Positions 17,582 through 26,027 of a stretch of 35,459 nt of DNA are shown here, in pieces (within the stretch, counting starts at the first letter, position 1; every line of letters begins with the position of its first letter). A program made the translations under genes and the position numbers. The notes under the pieces are model-generated. The model worked only from the letters and a program-made list of their open reading frames with translations. It was not told where the DNA came from and made no database searches. Source of the DNA: Gammaproteobacteria bacterium (GTDB taxonomy: Bacteria > Pseudomonadota > Gammaproteobacteria > BMS3Bbin11); NCBI GenBank assembly GCA_013150915.1, contig JAADJE010000007.1, forward strand, positions 1 through 35,459. Direction: 5' to 3'.

Positions 17582-20500
17582 TTTTGTGGGTAAGTTGGAG
17601 GGTATTGATCAATCACCTCTTCCCAGCTAAGCGGGAAAAACCTGTTCGGTAGGCGGAATGTGTTTCCAGGACCAATGATGGTGAGCCCTTTACCGTTACT
17701 GTCATTATTGGCAGGGGAAGTAATAATCACTGGTGTGGGTGGATATCCCGATGACCGCAATTTCTTTGACCGGTCTGAAGCATCGAGATCATTATCTTCG
17801 TTTATATCCAGAACCGCCGTCCCGTCAATAAGCTTGATAGCATAAAGTGAATTATCACCCATCGATGATGTTGCAGCGCATATATCTTCACTTTCGGTAC
17901 GTCTGGCCTGAAAGCTTGTAAAGCTGATAACAGAGTTGAAAATGCGGGCTTTTGAAAATACTTTCTGCTTCACACCGTTATCCATCAGATTAATATACCA
18001 GCCGCTCTTGCCGGCAAGTTCTGTGCCGGCCTGAATGATTTCTGATTCACTCCCCTCCTGTATCAGGTTGTTGCTGGCATCGTACAGCTCATCTTCACCA
18101 ATGCTGATGTATTCTATTTCACCCTTGCTATTCCTGGGGGCCGTCCAGACAGCGGTGTCTTTAATCATGTAAAAGCGGTCAGTAACGGTATTTTTCAGCG
18201 GCTGAGGGATAAAACCGGAGCCGATGAGAATGGCAAGAAAGCGCTCACTTCCTCTGGAATAATAGGCGACTTCCGGCGCATTGAAAAAGCGTTTGAAACC
18301 CTCTCCCCTGTCATTGATATCTGCAATCATTCCACCACTGACCGTAGTATCCGAAAAAGCACTATCGGGGATATCAATTCTGAAAATACGGCCCCCAACA
18401 TCCGTCGCATACAGGCGATCAGTGACACCATTGCTGTTAATATCAACAGGAAGGATACCGATAATGCCATTTTTCATAGAGCCTATCTGCAGGCTGAAAT
18501 TGCCGCTATCTGTATCAGTGTCAGCGCTAAAATAAGCAAGTCGCTCACCATTAATTGCATCGATAACAAAAATAGCATTGCCATAATTATCATCAGTACG
18601 TACTGATGCCTTGTCCTGTGAGGGGTCATAACCACCACCAAAAACAAGCACGTCCTTGCCTGCGCTACCGTTCAGTTCCATATTAAGGAACCGGAGGTCA
18701 GACCAGGTCTGACCCAGGCGGCTAAAATTTGCAGAGCCAGTAGCATTGATCTGCCAGGCTAATTTAGGGGCGGTTCGATTGCTGATATCGAGAGCATATA
18801 ATGATCGACCGCCTCGGCGCATACCGAATACGGCGAATTTTCTGGTAATGCCATTGTCGACTGCTTCATAAACGATTAACGGCCCATCCAATCCATAATG
18901 TGGAATGCTGGACGGTGGGTTTCTTTTCAGTGCAGCAAGATCGGCCAACAGTTGCTGGGGTATAAAGGCCCATAGCTCATCGCCGCCACCCGGTGTGTTC
19001 CCACCGGTATTGAAGGCATGCAATATGCCTTCTGTGGTGTTAATCAACACCACACTATTTTCATTTTTATAGTTAACGACAACAGGCTTTGTATGAAGCG
19101 GGGCACCCATGGGCATGACCTCAGCCCTATCCCTACCCTGATACCTGCCCTGCCAGTTCACCCAGTTCAGTATTTTCAGTCGCTCATAAGCTGTGTTGAC
19201 CCCCAGCATTGATGGGCGAATTCTGCTGTTATCAACCTGAACACGATTCGGGCTGACAGAGGATGCTGCGGGAATATAGGTCAGATCTTTGCTTTCCCCA
19301 TCCAGCCAGGTATAGAGTTGACGCGTTGTACCTTTAGACATTCTTGAGCTTGCGCCATCCTGTTGTGTCTCAGCGGTTCCCCAATAGTCCTGTAAACCTT
19401 TTTGAAACATAAGGTCGTCATTAAAAACATCCCTATCATTCTGGTCACGTATAAATTGAAAACCCTCTTCGTCTATCCCTGTTTTATATTTCAGAAGATT
19501 GCCTTTCCAGAATATTCCCACCTCGGGACTGAATACCGGGACATAGATAAAACCACCACTGATAACCACCTTGTCTGGTCGGTATGGGATAGCAGGAGGC
19601 GTATAGCTGTAGGGTATGGATGTGTTCACCTCATCGATAATTTTGCTTAGGGCCTCTGTGATAGTAGATGCCGTTTGTCCCCGGTAATACGTGCCCCCAC
19701 CCCTGTAGGCGATAGTTTTCAAAAACATCTCTGCTTCTGAATTTTCAGGCGTTTGAATACCTATTGTGTGTGTAAGGACATGCTGTTTCCCCTTCCAGCC
19801 GGGGTAGCTTTCCTGCGGCATCAGGTCGGTGCCGTAGGCCCACTGGGCAATTTCCTGAGCACATAGACCTGGCTGGTTCTCGGTAGATGAAAAGGGTGCC
19901 GTGGTATCGCACGGCGTACCCTGGTATTCAGTCTTTATCACACGGTCAGTCCTGCCTGGCGTTCCAGGCGTCAGGAGAACCATAGCATTCGGTCGGCACC
20001 AATTGTCTTCTGCCTTGTTTTGTATAGCTTTAAGTGGTGAGGGGTACTCTTTTGGTGCTGAAACCTGTGATTCAATAATACTATTTTTATACCATCGAAC
20101 GGCCTCACTGAGGGCTTTTACAACAGGTGAACTCCCTTCGGGATTCAATTCTTCCACTGCCGATACAATCTTTGATTTGCCGTTTTTCCCCCCGATATAT
20201 TTAAAGTCTGAAAGGACGCGTATACGCGTCTCATCCTCGCTGTCAGTATTTGATGATGTATTCGAAGACATATTTGAATTAAAAGAGATTAGGGCAGCAT
20301 TAATATTCGTGTTGCTATCTTTATTCAGGATGCCCCCTTCATCAATCAATGCGGACAGTAACTTACGGCGATGACTGCCTTGCATATTTTTTGATTCATC
20401 TATGATAAGCAGTATGTTTGATGGAAGGGGAGTCACTGGGGGTGACAAGTAGATTTCTATATCATCGGCTTGCAGGGCAAATGAAAAGTACAGCAAAATA

Positions 20501-20583
20501 AGAAATACACCTGATTTTCCCACCCCCCGTCTAGTCACTCTTTTTTTCTTATGAAGGCTTGGCCGTTTACTGTTTTTCATCAC
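17578..20583 (-). CDS. pilY1: PilY1-type pilus tip protein, small form (operon 1)
   Basis: PilY1 caps the type IV pilus and acts in adhesion, mechanosensing and control of retraction. This 1001-residue copy has an unusually long basic start before the signal helix (VFLILLYFSFALQA). A VWA-like N-terminal region of about 300 residues and a C-terminal PilY1/PilC beta-propeller follow, with phrases such as VLINTTEGILHAFNTGG and FAVFGMRRGGRSLYALDI. A calcium loop of the DxNxNxxxD form sits at Asp714-Asp722, and a second acidic loop near Asp926-Asp937. The VWA metal site is altered: residues 62-66 read DESKN where DxSxS is expected. It overlaps pilX by 17 bases and pilE by 4. It has no insert like that in the second copy. 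Confidence 0.93.
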   Translation of the reverse strand: MMKNSKRPSLHKKKRVTRRGVGKSGVFLILLYFSFALQADDIEIYLSPPVTPLPSNILLIIDESKNMQGSHRRKLLSALIDEGGILNKDSNTNINAALISFNSNMSSNTSSNTDSEDETRIRVLSDFKYIGGKNGKSKIVSAVEELNPEGSSPVVKALSEAVRWYKNSIIESQVSAPKEYPSPLKAIQNKAEDNWCRPNAMVLLTPGTPGRTDRVIKTEYQGTPCDTTAPFSSTENQPGLCAQEIAQWAYGTDLMPQESYPGWKGKQHVLTHTIGIQTPENSEAEMFLKTIAYRGGGTYYRGQTASTITEALSKIIDEVNTSIPYSYTPPAIPYRPDKVVISGGFIYVPVFSPEVGIFWKGNLLKYKTGIDEEGFQFIRDQNDRDVFNDDLMFQKGLQDYWGTAETQQDGASSRMSKGTTRQLYTWLDGESKDLTYIPAASSVSPNRVQVDNSRIRPSMLGVNTAYERLKILNWVNWQGRYQGRDRAEVMPMGAPLHTKPVVVNYKNENSVVLINTTEGILHAFNTGGNTPGGGDELWAFIPQQLLADLAALKRNPPSSIPHYGLDGPLIVYEAVDNGITRKFAVFGMRRGGRSLYALDISNRTAPKLAWQINATGSANFSRLGQTWSDLRFLNMELNGSAGKDVLVFGGGYDPSQDKASVRTDDNYGNAIFVIDAINGERLAYFSADTDTDSGNFSLQIGSMKNGIIGILPVDINSNGVTDRLYATDVGGRIFRIDIPDSAFSDTTVSGGMIADINDRGEGFKRFFNAPEVAYYSRGSERFLAILIGSGFIPQPLKNTVTDRFYMIKDTAVWTAPRNSKGEIEYISIGEDELYDASNNLIQEGSESEIIQAGTELAGKSGWYINLMDNGVKQKVFSKARIFNSVISFTSFQARRTESEDICAATSSMGDNSLYAIKLIDGTAVLDINEDNDLDASDRSKKLRSSGYPPTPVIITSPANNDSNGKGLTIIGPGNTFRLPNRFFPLSWEEVIDQYPPTYPQK

Positions 20584-21076
20584 TCAGGCTCCTTTCTAAA
20601 TCCCTGTTATCTACCAATAGCAGCGTTTCCCGGTTGTGCGTTCTCGTATTGCTGCCATCCACTTCACCGTAGGCATCCGCACGGTAAATCAATGTTTTGA
20701 TATCCATGCTGTAACCGGAAAGTTTATATTCTCCGGGGGCACTTTCCCGGATGAACGTTAAATTCAGGTCGGCAGAAACGGCAGGCTGTCCGTTTGTCGC
20801 TGCAAATGAAATGTAATCAATCGTTTTTATGGGGCCGCTGGTAGCCGTAGGTGTCAGTACCTGTGGACGATCACTGGTTAATTTTACAAAGACACTTTCA
20901 GCGGCCTGAAAGCTTAATTGCTTATGCTGGTAATTCGCTGCAATGCGGCTGTCTATATTTGTTGCGCGCATGGCACTGATACTCAGCAGTGAAATTACCG
21001 CCAGTAAAATCATACTGATAACCAGCGCGACGCCCTGTTGTAACTGAATGCGTGCTTGTCGACTAAATCGGCTCAT
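20567..21076 (-). CDS. pilX: minor pilin assembly protein PilX (operon 1)
   Basis: PilX is part of the minor-pilin complex that primes pilus assembly and presents PilY1. The 169-residue protein starts with a basic leader ending QQG and a hydrophobic helix VALVISMILLAVISLLSISAM, followed by the family's TNIDSRIAANYQHKQLSFQAAES region. As usual in PilX, residue 5 after the cleavage site is not glutamate. Its start overlaps pilW by 4 bases and its end overlaps pilY1 by 17, so the genes are tightly coupled. Confidence 0.9.
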   Translation of the reverse strand: MSRFSRQARIQLQQGVALVISMILLAVISLLSISAMRATNIDSRIAANYQHKQLSFQAAESVFVKLTSDRPQVLTPTATSGPIKTIDYISFAATNGQPAVSADLNLTFIRESAPGEYKLSGYSMDIKTLIYRADAYGEVDGSNTRTHNRETLLLVDNRDLERSLSDEKQ

Positions 21077-21858
21077 TGGGCTTGTAGAACAGTATTCAGA
21101 TTACGTAAGTAGATAGTCGTGGAAAATACCTTGTATAGGTATTTGTCACCGGCCAGTACTGTGTACTCCAGGCCCGGTAATTGTAATAAAGTGTCTGTCT
21201 TTGCACGCATTTCTACGGGCAGACTATAATTCGATGAGAATACGAGTAGTCCCACATGAAAGGAGACGATACGTTGCCAGGCGGTGGACTGGCTGGCAGT
21301 AATGGCGATTTTCTCTATTTCCTTTGCCGTTAGATAACGGTTGGCATAGCCATCATTTGTGTCATCAAAACCATACAGGATTTTCATCATTTTAATGCCG
21401 GAAACCAGTGGTTGAGATCGACCAGTGTCTAATCGACACTTCAACTGATTGTCACGAATCAGCAGGTTTATGGTTGCAGGCGCGTCTGTATTTTTGCGAT
21501 CGATATAACGACTACAGGTCGTGCCACGCCGATAACGAACAGCGATGGCATCTGATTTTAATCCAGCACCTTCTACCGTCCCGCTGCGGCCCACAGGGGC
21601 AATCGCACTTGATGCCCTGTTACCCGCTTCACGGGCATCTATACCCATCCCTGCCATGGAAAGCGTTCGGCGTAATTCCTGTAGTGCAAATCGCCCATTT
21701 TCGTTTACAGATGAGAGTGCAGCACGTGCGATAAATGTCCTCTTACTCTGCAGGTAAACCCTGCCGGCGACGGCAATGATGAACATGGCAATCGTCATCC
21801 CTATCATCAATGATGTGAGGGTCTGGCCTGTACTGTACGTGTGGACGGGGGAAGTCAT
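21073..21858 (-). CDS. pilW: minor pilin PilW with degenerate prepilin site (operon 1)
   Basis: This is a 261-residue PilW-family minor pilin, recognised by its place in the operon and by NENGRFALQELRRTLSMAGMGI after the N-terminal helix, as in other PilW proteins. The prepilin region is abnormal: after the leader MTSPVHTYSTG the mature end would be QTLTSLMIG, with Gln at position 1 and Ser at position 5. The PilW of operon 2 has the normal FTLVE. Both neighbours are joined by 4-base overlaps. It may be processed poorly, or enter the complex without the Glu5 contact. Confidence 0.85.
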   Translation of the reverse strand: MTSPVHTYSTGQTLTSLMIGMTIAMFIIAVAGRVYLQSKRTFIARAALSSVNENGRFALQELRRTLSMAGMGIDAREAGNRASSAIAPVGRSGTVEGAGLKSDAIAVRYRRGTTCSRYIDRKNTDAPATINLLIRDNQLKCRLDTGRSQPLVSGIKMMKILYGFDDTNDGYANRYLTAKEIEKIAITASQSTAWQRIVSFHVGLLVFSSNYSLPVEMRAKTDTLLQLPGLEYTVLAGDKYLYKVFSTTIYLRNLNTVLQAQ

Positions 21859-22403
21859 AAGTCCTGTGCTATCCCCGGCATCACTGTCATGGACAAGACG
21901 TCCCTCTTTTCGCCATCAGCGCTGTTTCGTGTTCTTGTCAGCCAATTAATCTGAATCTGATAGACTCCGGCGGCTTGGGAAGTCACCATCAATTGACCGC
22001 CGGGCAGTGAATTCCTTACCCCGTTTGAGCAGCGAATTTCCCACAGGTCGTAGGCGGCGAGTTGTTCAGGCGTACAGATAGAGATGTCTGCAACGTCTAT
22101 ATTCACCGGGTTCATCGAGCAAATTACAGGGGGCTGAGTGCGGCAATAATCTGAATTATCGACAGGCAGGGCCGAAGAAAGATAACTGTCTGAACCGGGT
22201 TTGTTGGCACGCATCCTTTCTGTTAGCGAGCTGGCAAAATCAGAGGCTCTACCACGGTATTCAGCATTGCCTGCCCCTTGTAGAGAGGTCAATTGTAAGG
22301 CAGAGATGCCCAGCAGCCCTATGCCGAGAATAACAGCGGCAATCAGTACTTCAAGTAAGGATGTCCCTTCGTTTACAGCTCCTTTCGCAGGGTAGTCATT
22401 CAT
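21855..22403 (-). CDS. pilV: minor pilin PilV (operon 1)
   Basis: This 182-residue PilV-type prepilin has a leader ending NEG and a mature start TSLLEVLIAAVILGIGLLGISALQ; the short pieces TSLLEVL and GIGLLGISALQ are typical of PilV/PilI-like proteins, with Glu5 kept and Thr in place of Phe1. The conserved TSLTERMRANKPG-like region follows the helix. It overlaps pilW by 4 bases and lies 11 bases after fimT. Confidence 0.9.
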   Translation of the reverse strand: MNDYPAKGAVNEGTSLLEVLIAAVILGIGLLGISALQLTSLQGAGNAEYRGRASDFASSLTERMRANKPGSDSYLSSALPVDNSDYCRTQPPVICSMNPVNIDVADISICTPEQLAAYDLWEIRCSNGVRNSLPGGQLMVTSQAAGVYQIQINWLTRTRNSADGEKRDVLSMTVMPGIAQDL

Positions 22404-22414
22404 CAGTCAGCCCC

Positions 22415-22966
22415 TCAATAACAAAGAATACTGCGGCCATCAGGCAGGGTTCTACTCAGCCTGGGTCTGCCGGTAGAGGCGATGATCACAGCACGATTGG
22501 AATCATCGTGATTCTGTATACAGAAGCGTAAAGTCGTATTTGAGTTCCATGCGCGACCCGTTGGCAGATAAGCAAGAACCCTGCGTGAGCGGGAGGAGGA
22601 ATGAATTCTTATGTTGTTGTCTCCACCCTGAAAATAACGAAGCACTTCTTCGTTAGCATTACGTCGCCTGTTTCTGTCATTATCGACAAAAACGATATAC
22701 CCCTTTGCCCATTGTTTGTAGTCTGCGACACAAAGCAGCCCATCAATACTCGGGCAAAGTGCAACGACTTGCTCCCGTTTTACGGCTTCTGACCGTGCCT
22801 GGTATAAATGTGATAGAAAGAGATTTACGGATGTACTGATACGCGTGCGAGCACTTAACCACTGAAAACTGGGGACAGCGATAGTCAGTAAAATACTGAC
22901 AATCGCAAGTGTTGTGACGAGTTCAACCAGCGTATAGCCGGGAAAATCGGTGATCTGGAAATCCAT
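22415..22966 (-). CDS. fimT: GspH/FimT-type pseudopilin (operon 1)
   Basis: This first gene of operon 1 encodes a 183-residue FimT/FimU/GspH-type minor pilin. A short leader ends in Pro-Gly, followed by YTLVELVTTLAIVSILLTIAVPSF (YTLVEL; LTIAVPSF), with Glu5 present and Tyr in place of Phe1. The conserved LSHLYQARSEAVKREQVV motif of FimT proteins follows. ATG 22966 is chosen because GAGGAG lies 6 bases upstream; an in-frame TTG two codons earlier overlaps that site. Its promoter region is shared, back to back, with the two-component system at 23214. Confidence 0.9.
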   Translation of the reverse strand: MDFQITDFPGYTLVELVTTLAIVSILLTIAVPSFQWLSARTRISTSVNLFLSHLYQARSEAVKREQVVALCPSIDGLLCVADYKQWAKGYIVFVDNDRNRRRNANEEVLRYFQGGDNNIRIHSSSRSRRVLAYLPTGRAWNSNTTLRFCIQNHDDSNRAVIIASTGRPRLSRTLPDGRSILCY

Positions 22967-23016
22967 TTCCAACTCCTCTTTGATGTGTCATCAGCCTGAT
23001 CCCTGGCTGAGAGTCA

Positions 23017-23045
23017 ATTTCAAAATGATTTGATTGAATTGTCAA
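23017..23045 (-). promoter_or_regulatory. predicted sigma-70 promoter of minor-pilin operon 1
   Basis: On the - strand TTGACA (23045-23040) is a perfect -35. After 17 bases TGAAAT (23022-23017) matches the -10 at 4 of 6 positions. It lies 51 bases before the fimT ATG. No GG-N10-GC sigma-54 pattern was found for this operon. Confidence 0.5.
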
Positions 23046-23116
23046 GAGAAATTGTTGCAGAATTCGTGAGTCGGTGCATATTTCCCCAAACTGCGATATT
23101 CTGTAGCGATAAATCG

Positions 23117-23137
23117 GTTGAAAGTTGAAAGCTAAAG
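23117..23137 (+). repeat. short heptamer array before the two-component genes
   Basis: GTTGAAA, GTTGAAA, GCTAAAG. GTTGAAA is the reverse complement of the TTTCAAC unit found before hisB and at 35312. Confidence 0.55.
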
Positions 23138-23213
23138 GGCACTTCTATTCATCCCTGGGCGCGCCGCTCCTGCGGCATATCATTGCAAGCCAGCAAAAGA
23201 GGATAAATAAAGA

Positions 23214-23894
23214 ATGCGCGTTATGGTAGTCGAAGATGATCAGTCTGTGGCGGACTATCTTGTAAAAGGCCTGAGAGAGCAGGGCTATAGTGTTGATCAT
23301 GCGACAGACGGGGGCGAAGGACTGCTGCTTGCCAACACTGAAAACTACGATATTATCGTTATCGACCGCATGCTTCCTTCAGTGGACGGACTGACCATTG
23401 TCAAAAGTATTCGTGCAGCCGGTAAAACGACACCCATTCTTATCCTTAGCGCCCTTGGTGAGGTGGATGACCGTGTGGAGGGATTAAACGCCGGTGCCGA
23501 TGACTATCTCTCCAAGCCTTTTGCCTTTAGCGAGCTAATGGCCCGGATTAACGCACAGATGCGACGCAATACGGCCTCGACGTCAAATGTTACTGAGTTG
23601 AAGGTAGCCAACCTTCGGCTTGACCTGCTGACACATACTGCTACACGTGCAGGGCAGGTGATAGAATTGCAGCCACGTGAGTTCAACATGTTGGAATACC
23701 TGATGCGCAACGCCGGACAGGTGATTACACGCACCATGCTGCTTGAACATGTGTGGGATTATCAATTTAACCCACAAACCAATGTTATTGATGTGCTGGT
23801 CAGTCGTTTACGCAGGAAGATCGATAATGGGTTTCCCCAACCCTTACTGCACACTATCCGTGGAGCGGGATACATGATCAATGAAACCCGTTGA
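23214..23894 (+). CDS. OmpR-family response regulator between the pilin operons
   Basis: This 226-residue regulator has a receiver domain (Glu7/Asp8/Asp9, phosphoacceptor Asp51 in IVIDRMLPSVDG, and Lys in YLSKPFAF) and a winged-helix domain with LQPREFNMLEYLMRNAGQVITR and VDVLVSRLRRKI-type motifs. It is closer to the CusR/CopR/IrlR group than to QseB. Its end overlaps the kinase gene by 14 bases. It sits between two divergent minor-pilin operons, so both are natural candidate targets, but I found no shared binding site to prove it. An AGAGGA ribosome site precedes the ATG. Confidence 0.93.
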   Translation: MRVMVVEDDQSVADYLVKGLREQGYSVDHATDGGEGLLLANTENYDIIVIDRMLPSVDGLTIVKSIRAAGKTTPILILSALGEVDDRVEGLNAGADDYLSKPFAFSELMARINAQMRRNTASTSNVTELKVANLRLDLLTHTATRAGQVIELQPREFNMLEYLMRNAGQVITRTMLLEHVWDYQFNPQTNVIDVLVSRLRRKIDNGFPQPLLHTIRGAGYMINETR

Positions 23895-25260
23895 TTTTCT
23901 AAGCTCATCAACCTTTCGTTTTATTCTTTCCTATATGGCCTTGTTTGCAGGGTCAGTTTTGCTTTTGCTTGGTTTTATATACTGGTCTACGATTTCTTTT
24001 TTATCTCACCAGACCGATCTCTCGATTAAAAATGAGATCACCTGGCTATCCGGTATCTATAGAGATCACGGCCTGGATGGCCTGGTGTTAACCATAAACG
24101 AACGCTCATTGCGACACTTGAATGAGGAAGAATACTACTCTGTTGTTTCACCGGATTCACGCTTATTGGCCGGGAATCTGCCGGAAAGTTTCATCCCGCT
24201 ACTGGCGAAGGCAGGCTGGAAAAGCATTGAATTCAAATCACCGGATGTAGCGAACCGGATAATTCACGTGCGAGCGAAATCTATACAACTCACCGGTGGT
24301 GAGTTTCTTGTGGTCGGGCGTGACACACGGCAACTGGTCGTCTCGCATCAGTTAATTGTCCCCGCACTACTGTGGGGTCTGATGATAATGATCATCCTCG
24401 CCATTCTGGGCGGTGTTGTGATGAGTCGTAGCGTGTTAAGGCATATAGAGCGGATCAATCTGACCGTACGTGAGATTATGGCCGGTGATCTGACACGTCG
24501 CATACCGACCAGAGGGAGTTCAGATGATTTCGACCAGCTGGCCTGCAATCTCAATGACATGCTGGATGAAATTGAACATTTGATGGAAGGAATACGACAC
24601 ATATCTAACAGTGTCGCCCATGATTTACGTACGCCACTAACGCGCCTGAGGAATCAGCTGGAGGAGTTGCGGATAAAAATTGGTGAGAGCAGTCCTCATC
24701 TACAACACGTAGAAAACAGCATTCAATGTGCTGATCAACTGCTGGGAACATTCAGTGCCTTACTTCGAATTGCACGCATTGAAGCGGGCAGGCAGAAGCC
24801 CGTAATGAAAATAGTTGAGTTGCCACTATTGCTGGATGATGCAAAAGAGCTTTATGAGGCTGTGGCAGAAGACAAGCACATATCAATCACAACGAATAGC
24901 AGTGTGCCGGTATCAGTGCTGGCAGACCGGGACCTTTTGTTTCAGGCCATTACGAATCTGCTTGATAATGCCATTAAATATACGCAGGCGAACGGGGAGA
25001 TACATCTGACAACCACGTACAACGGGCAGTGTGCAGAAGTTAGAGTCGCCGATAATGGGCCAGGTATACCGGTACAAGAGCGTGAAAAAGTATTGCATCG
25101 TTTTTACCGTTTGGAGAAAAGTCGATCAGGAAAAGGAAACGGTCTCGGGTTAAGTCTGGTTGCGGCCGTAGTAAAAATGCATCACGGCACACTGTTGCTA
25201 TCAGATAATAATCCCGGCCTGAAGGCCACAATGACATTTGATGCATTTACCGGTCTTTAG
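23881..25260 (+). CDS. sensor histidine kinase between the pilin operons
   Basis: This is a 459-residue membrane kinase. A first helix near residues 15-38 is followed by a periplasmic region of about 120 residues, then a second helix (ALLWGLMIMIILAILGGVVM) near residue 170 and a HAMP domain (SVLRHIERINLTVREIMAGDLTRRI in parts: IERINLTV, MAGDLTRRI). The H-box SVAHDLRTPLTRLR carries His247, and the ATPase domain has NLLDNAIKYTQ and GKGNGLGLSLV. It overlaps its regulator by 14 bases. The overall form resembles heavy-metal or envelope-stress sensors of the CusS type, but the sensor part gives no clear ligand. A link to surface sensing or piliation is inferred from place only. Confidence 0.92.
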   Translation: MKPVDFLSSSTFRFILSYMALFAGSVLLLLGFIYWSTISFLSHQTDLSIKNEITWLSGIYRDHGLDGLVLTINERSLRHLNEEEYYSVVSPDSRLLAGNLPESFIPLLAKAGWKSIEFKSPDVANRIIHVRAKSIQLTGGEFLVVGRDTRQLVVSHQLIVPALLWGLMIMIILAILGGVVMSRSVLRHIERINLTVREIMAGDLTRRIPTRGSSDDFDQLACNLNDMLDEIEHLMEGIRHISNSVAHDLRTPLTRLRNQLEELRIKIGESSPHLQHVENSIQCADQLLGTFSALLRIARIEAGRQKPVMKIVELPLLLDDAKELYEAVAEDKHISITTNSSVPVSVLADRDLLFQAITNLLDNAIKYTQANGEIHLTTTYNGQCAEVRVADNGPGIPVQEREKVLHRFYRLEKSRSGKGNGLGLSLVAAVVKMHHGTLLLSDNNPGLKATMTFDAFTGL

Positions 25261-25265
25261 TGTCA

Positions 25266-25286
25266 GTCCAAGGTTCCAGAATCAAT
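25266..25286 (+). repeat. short heptamer array after the kinase
   Basis: GTCCAAG, GTTCCAG, AATCAAT follow the kinase stop in a 7-base register. The units resemble the GTCCAGGGTTC target of MITE copy 3 and the array at 7926. Confidence 0.4.
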
Positions 25287-25413
25287 AGGGGGGGTAACCA
25301 AGCCAGTTTTTCAGCCTACGGGTGTTCTTTGAAGGAATCAGTTTCCCGGGTCGTTTAGCTTCGAAATTTTCACTTTAAACTTGCGATTTAAGTAACATTA
25401 CAAAAATGTAACC

Positions 25414-25429
25414 TGGCGGAAAGGTTGCA
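25414..25429 (+). promoter_or_regulatory. predicted sigma-54 promoter of minor-pilin operon 2
   Basis: TGGCGGAAAGGTTGCA contains TGGC and TTGCA with exactly 10 bases between the invariant GG (25415-25416) and GC (25427-25428), the -24/-12 geometry of RpoN promoters. The fimT ATG lies 58 bases further on. An ACATT/AATGT inverted repeat lies just upstream (25395-25409). RpoN with PilR is known to drive pilin genes; this site is a by-eye match. Confidence 0.55.
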
Positions 25430-25487
25430 GATGAAAACTTCTTCTATACTCCTTTTTAGGTACTTGTAAGGATTAAACAGTAATTAC

Positions 25488-26027
25488 ATGATAAACCAAT
25501 TAAAAATAATAGAAAAAAGCACCGGGTTTACGCTAGTAGAATTGGTAGTGACTTTATCGGTTGCAGCGATATTACTCGCTGTGGCCGCTCCCAATTTCAG
25601 GCAGCTGATCCAGGATAACCGTCTAGTTGCCGGTGTCAATGAGCTGTCCGGTTCGATTAATGTGGCCCGAAGTGAAGCAGTTAAACGGGGCACTAGAGTC
25701 GTTGTTTGCAAAAGCGCCAATGGCTCAGATTGTGTGAGTACCGGTAACTGGGAGCAGGGCTGGATCATCTTTGTCGATAACAATAACGACGCGACACGTG
25801 ATACAGGTGAAGCCGTGTTGCGCATCCATGAAGCCGTCGAAGGGAATGTCACCATGACAGGTAACGGTAATGTGGCAGATTATATTTCTTACGTGCCTGA
25901 AGGGCGGGCCCAGACAACAGCTGGGGCCTCACAGGCCGGCACCATCAGTGCCTGTCTTTCAGGGAAACAGCGGGTTATGCAACTCACGTTTGTCGGTCGC
26001 CTCAAGATCACCCGGGGGACATGCTAA
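25488..26027 (+). CDS. fimT: GspH/FimT-type pseudopilin (operon 2)
   Basis: This 179-residue FimT/GspH-family prepilin has the leader MINQLKIIEKSTG and the mature start FTLVELVVTLSVAAILLAVAAPNF (FTLVEL; LAVAAPNF) with Phe1 and Glu5. The conserved LSGSINVARSEAVKRGTRVVVCKS region is followed by a GspH-type C-terminal beta domain (WEQGWIIFVDNNNDATRD; VPEGRA). It is the first gene of operon 2. The same motifs are present in the operon 1 copy but the sequences are well diverged, so the operons are old duplicates or separate acquisitions. The stop overlaps the pilV start. Confidence 0.93.
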   Translation: MINQLKIIEKSTGFTLVELVVTLSVAAILLAVAAPNFRQLIQDNRLVAGVNELSGSINVARSEAVKRGTRVVVCKSANGSDCVSTGNWEQGWIIFVDNNNDATRDTGEAVLRIHEAVEGNVTMTGNGNVADYISYVPEGRAQTTAGASQAGTISACLSGKQRVMQLTFVGRLKITRGTC

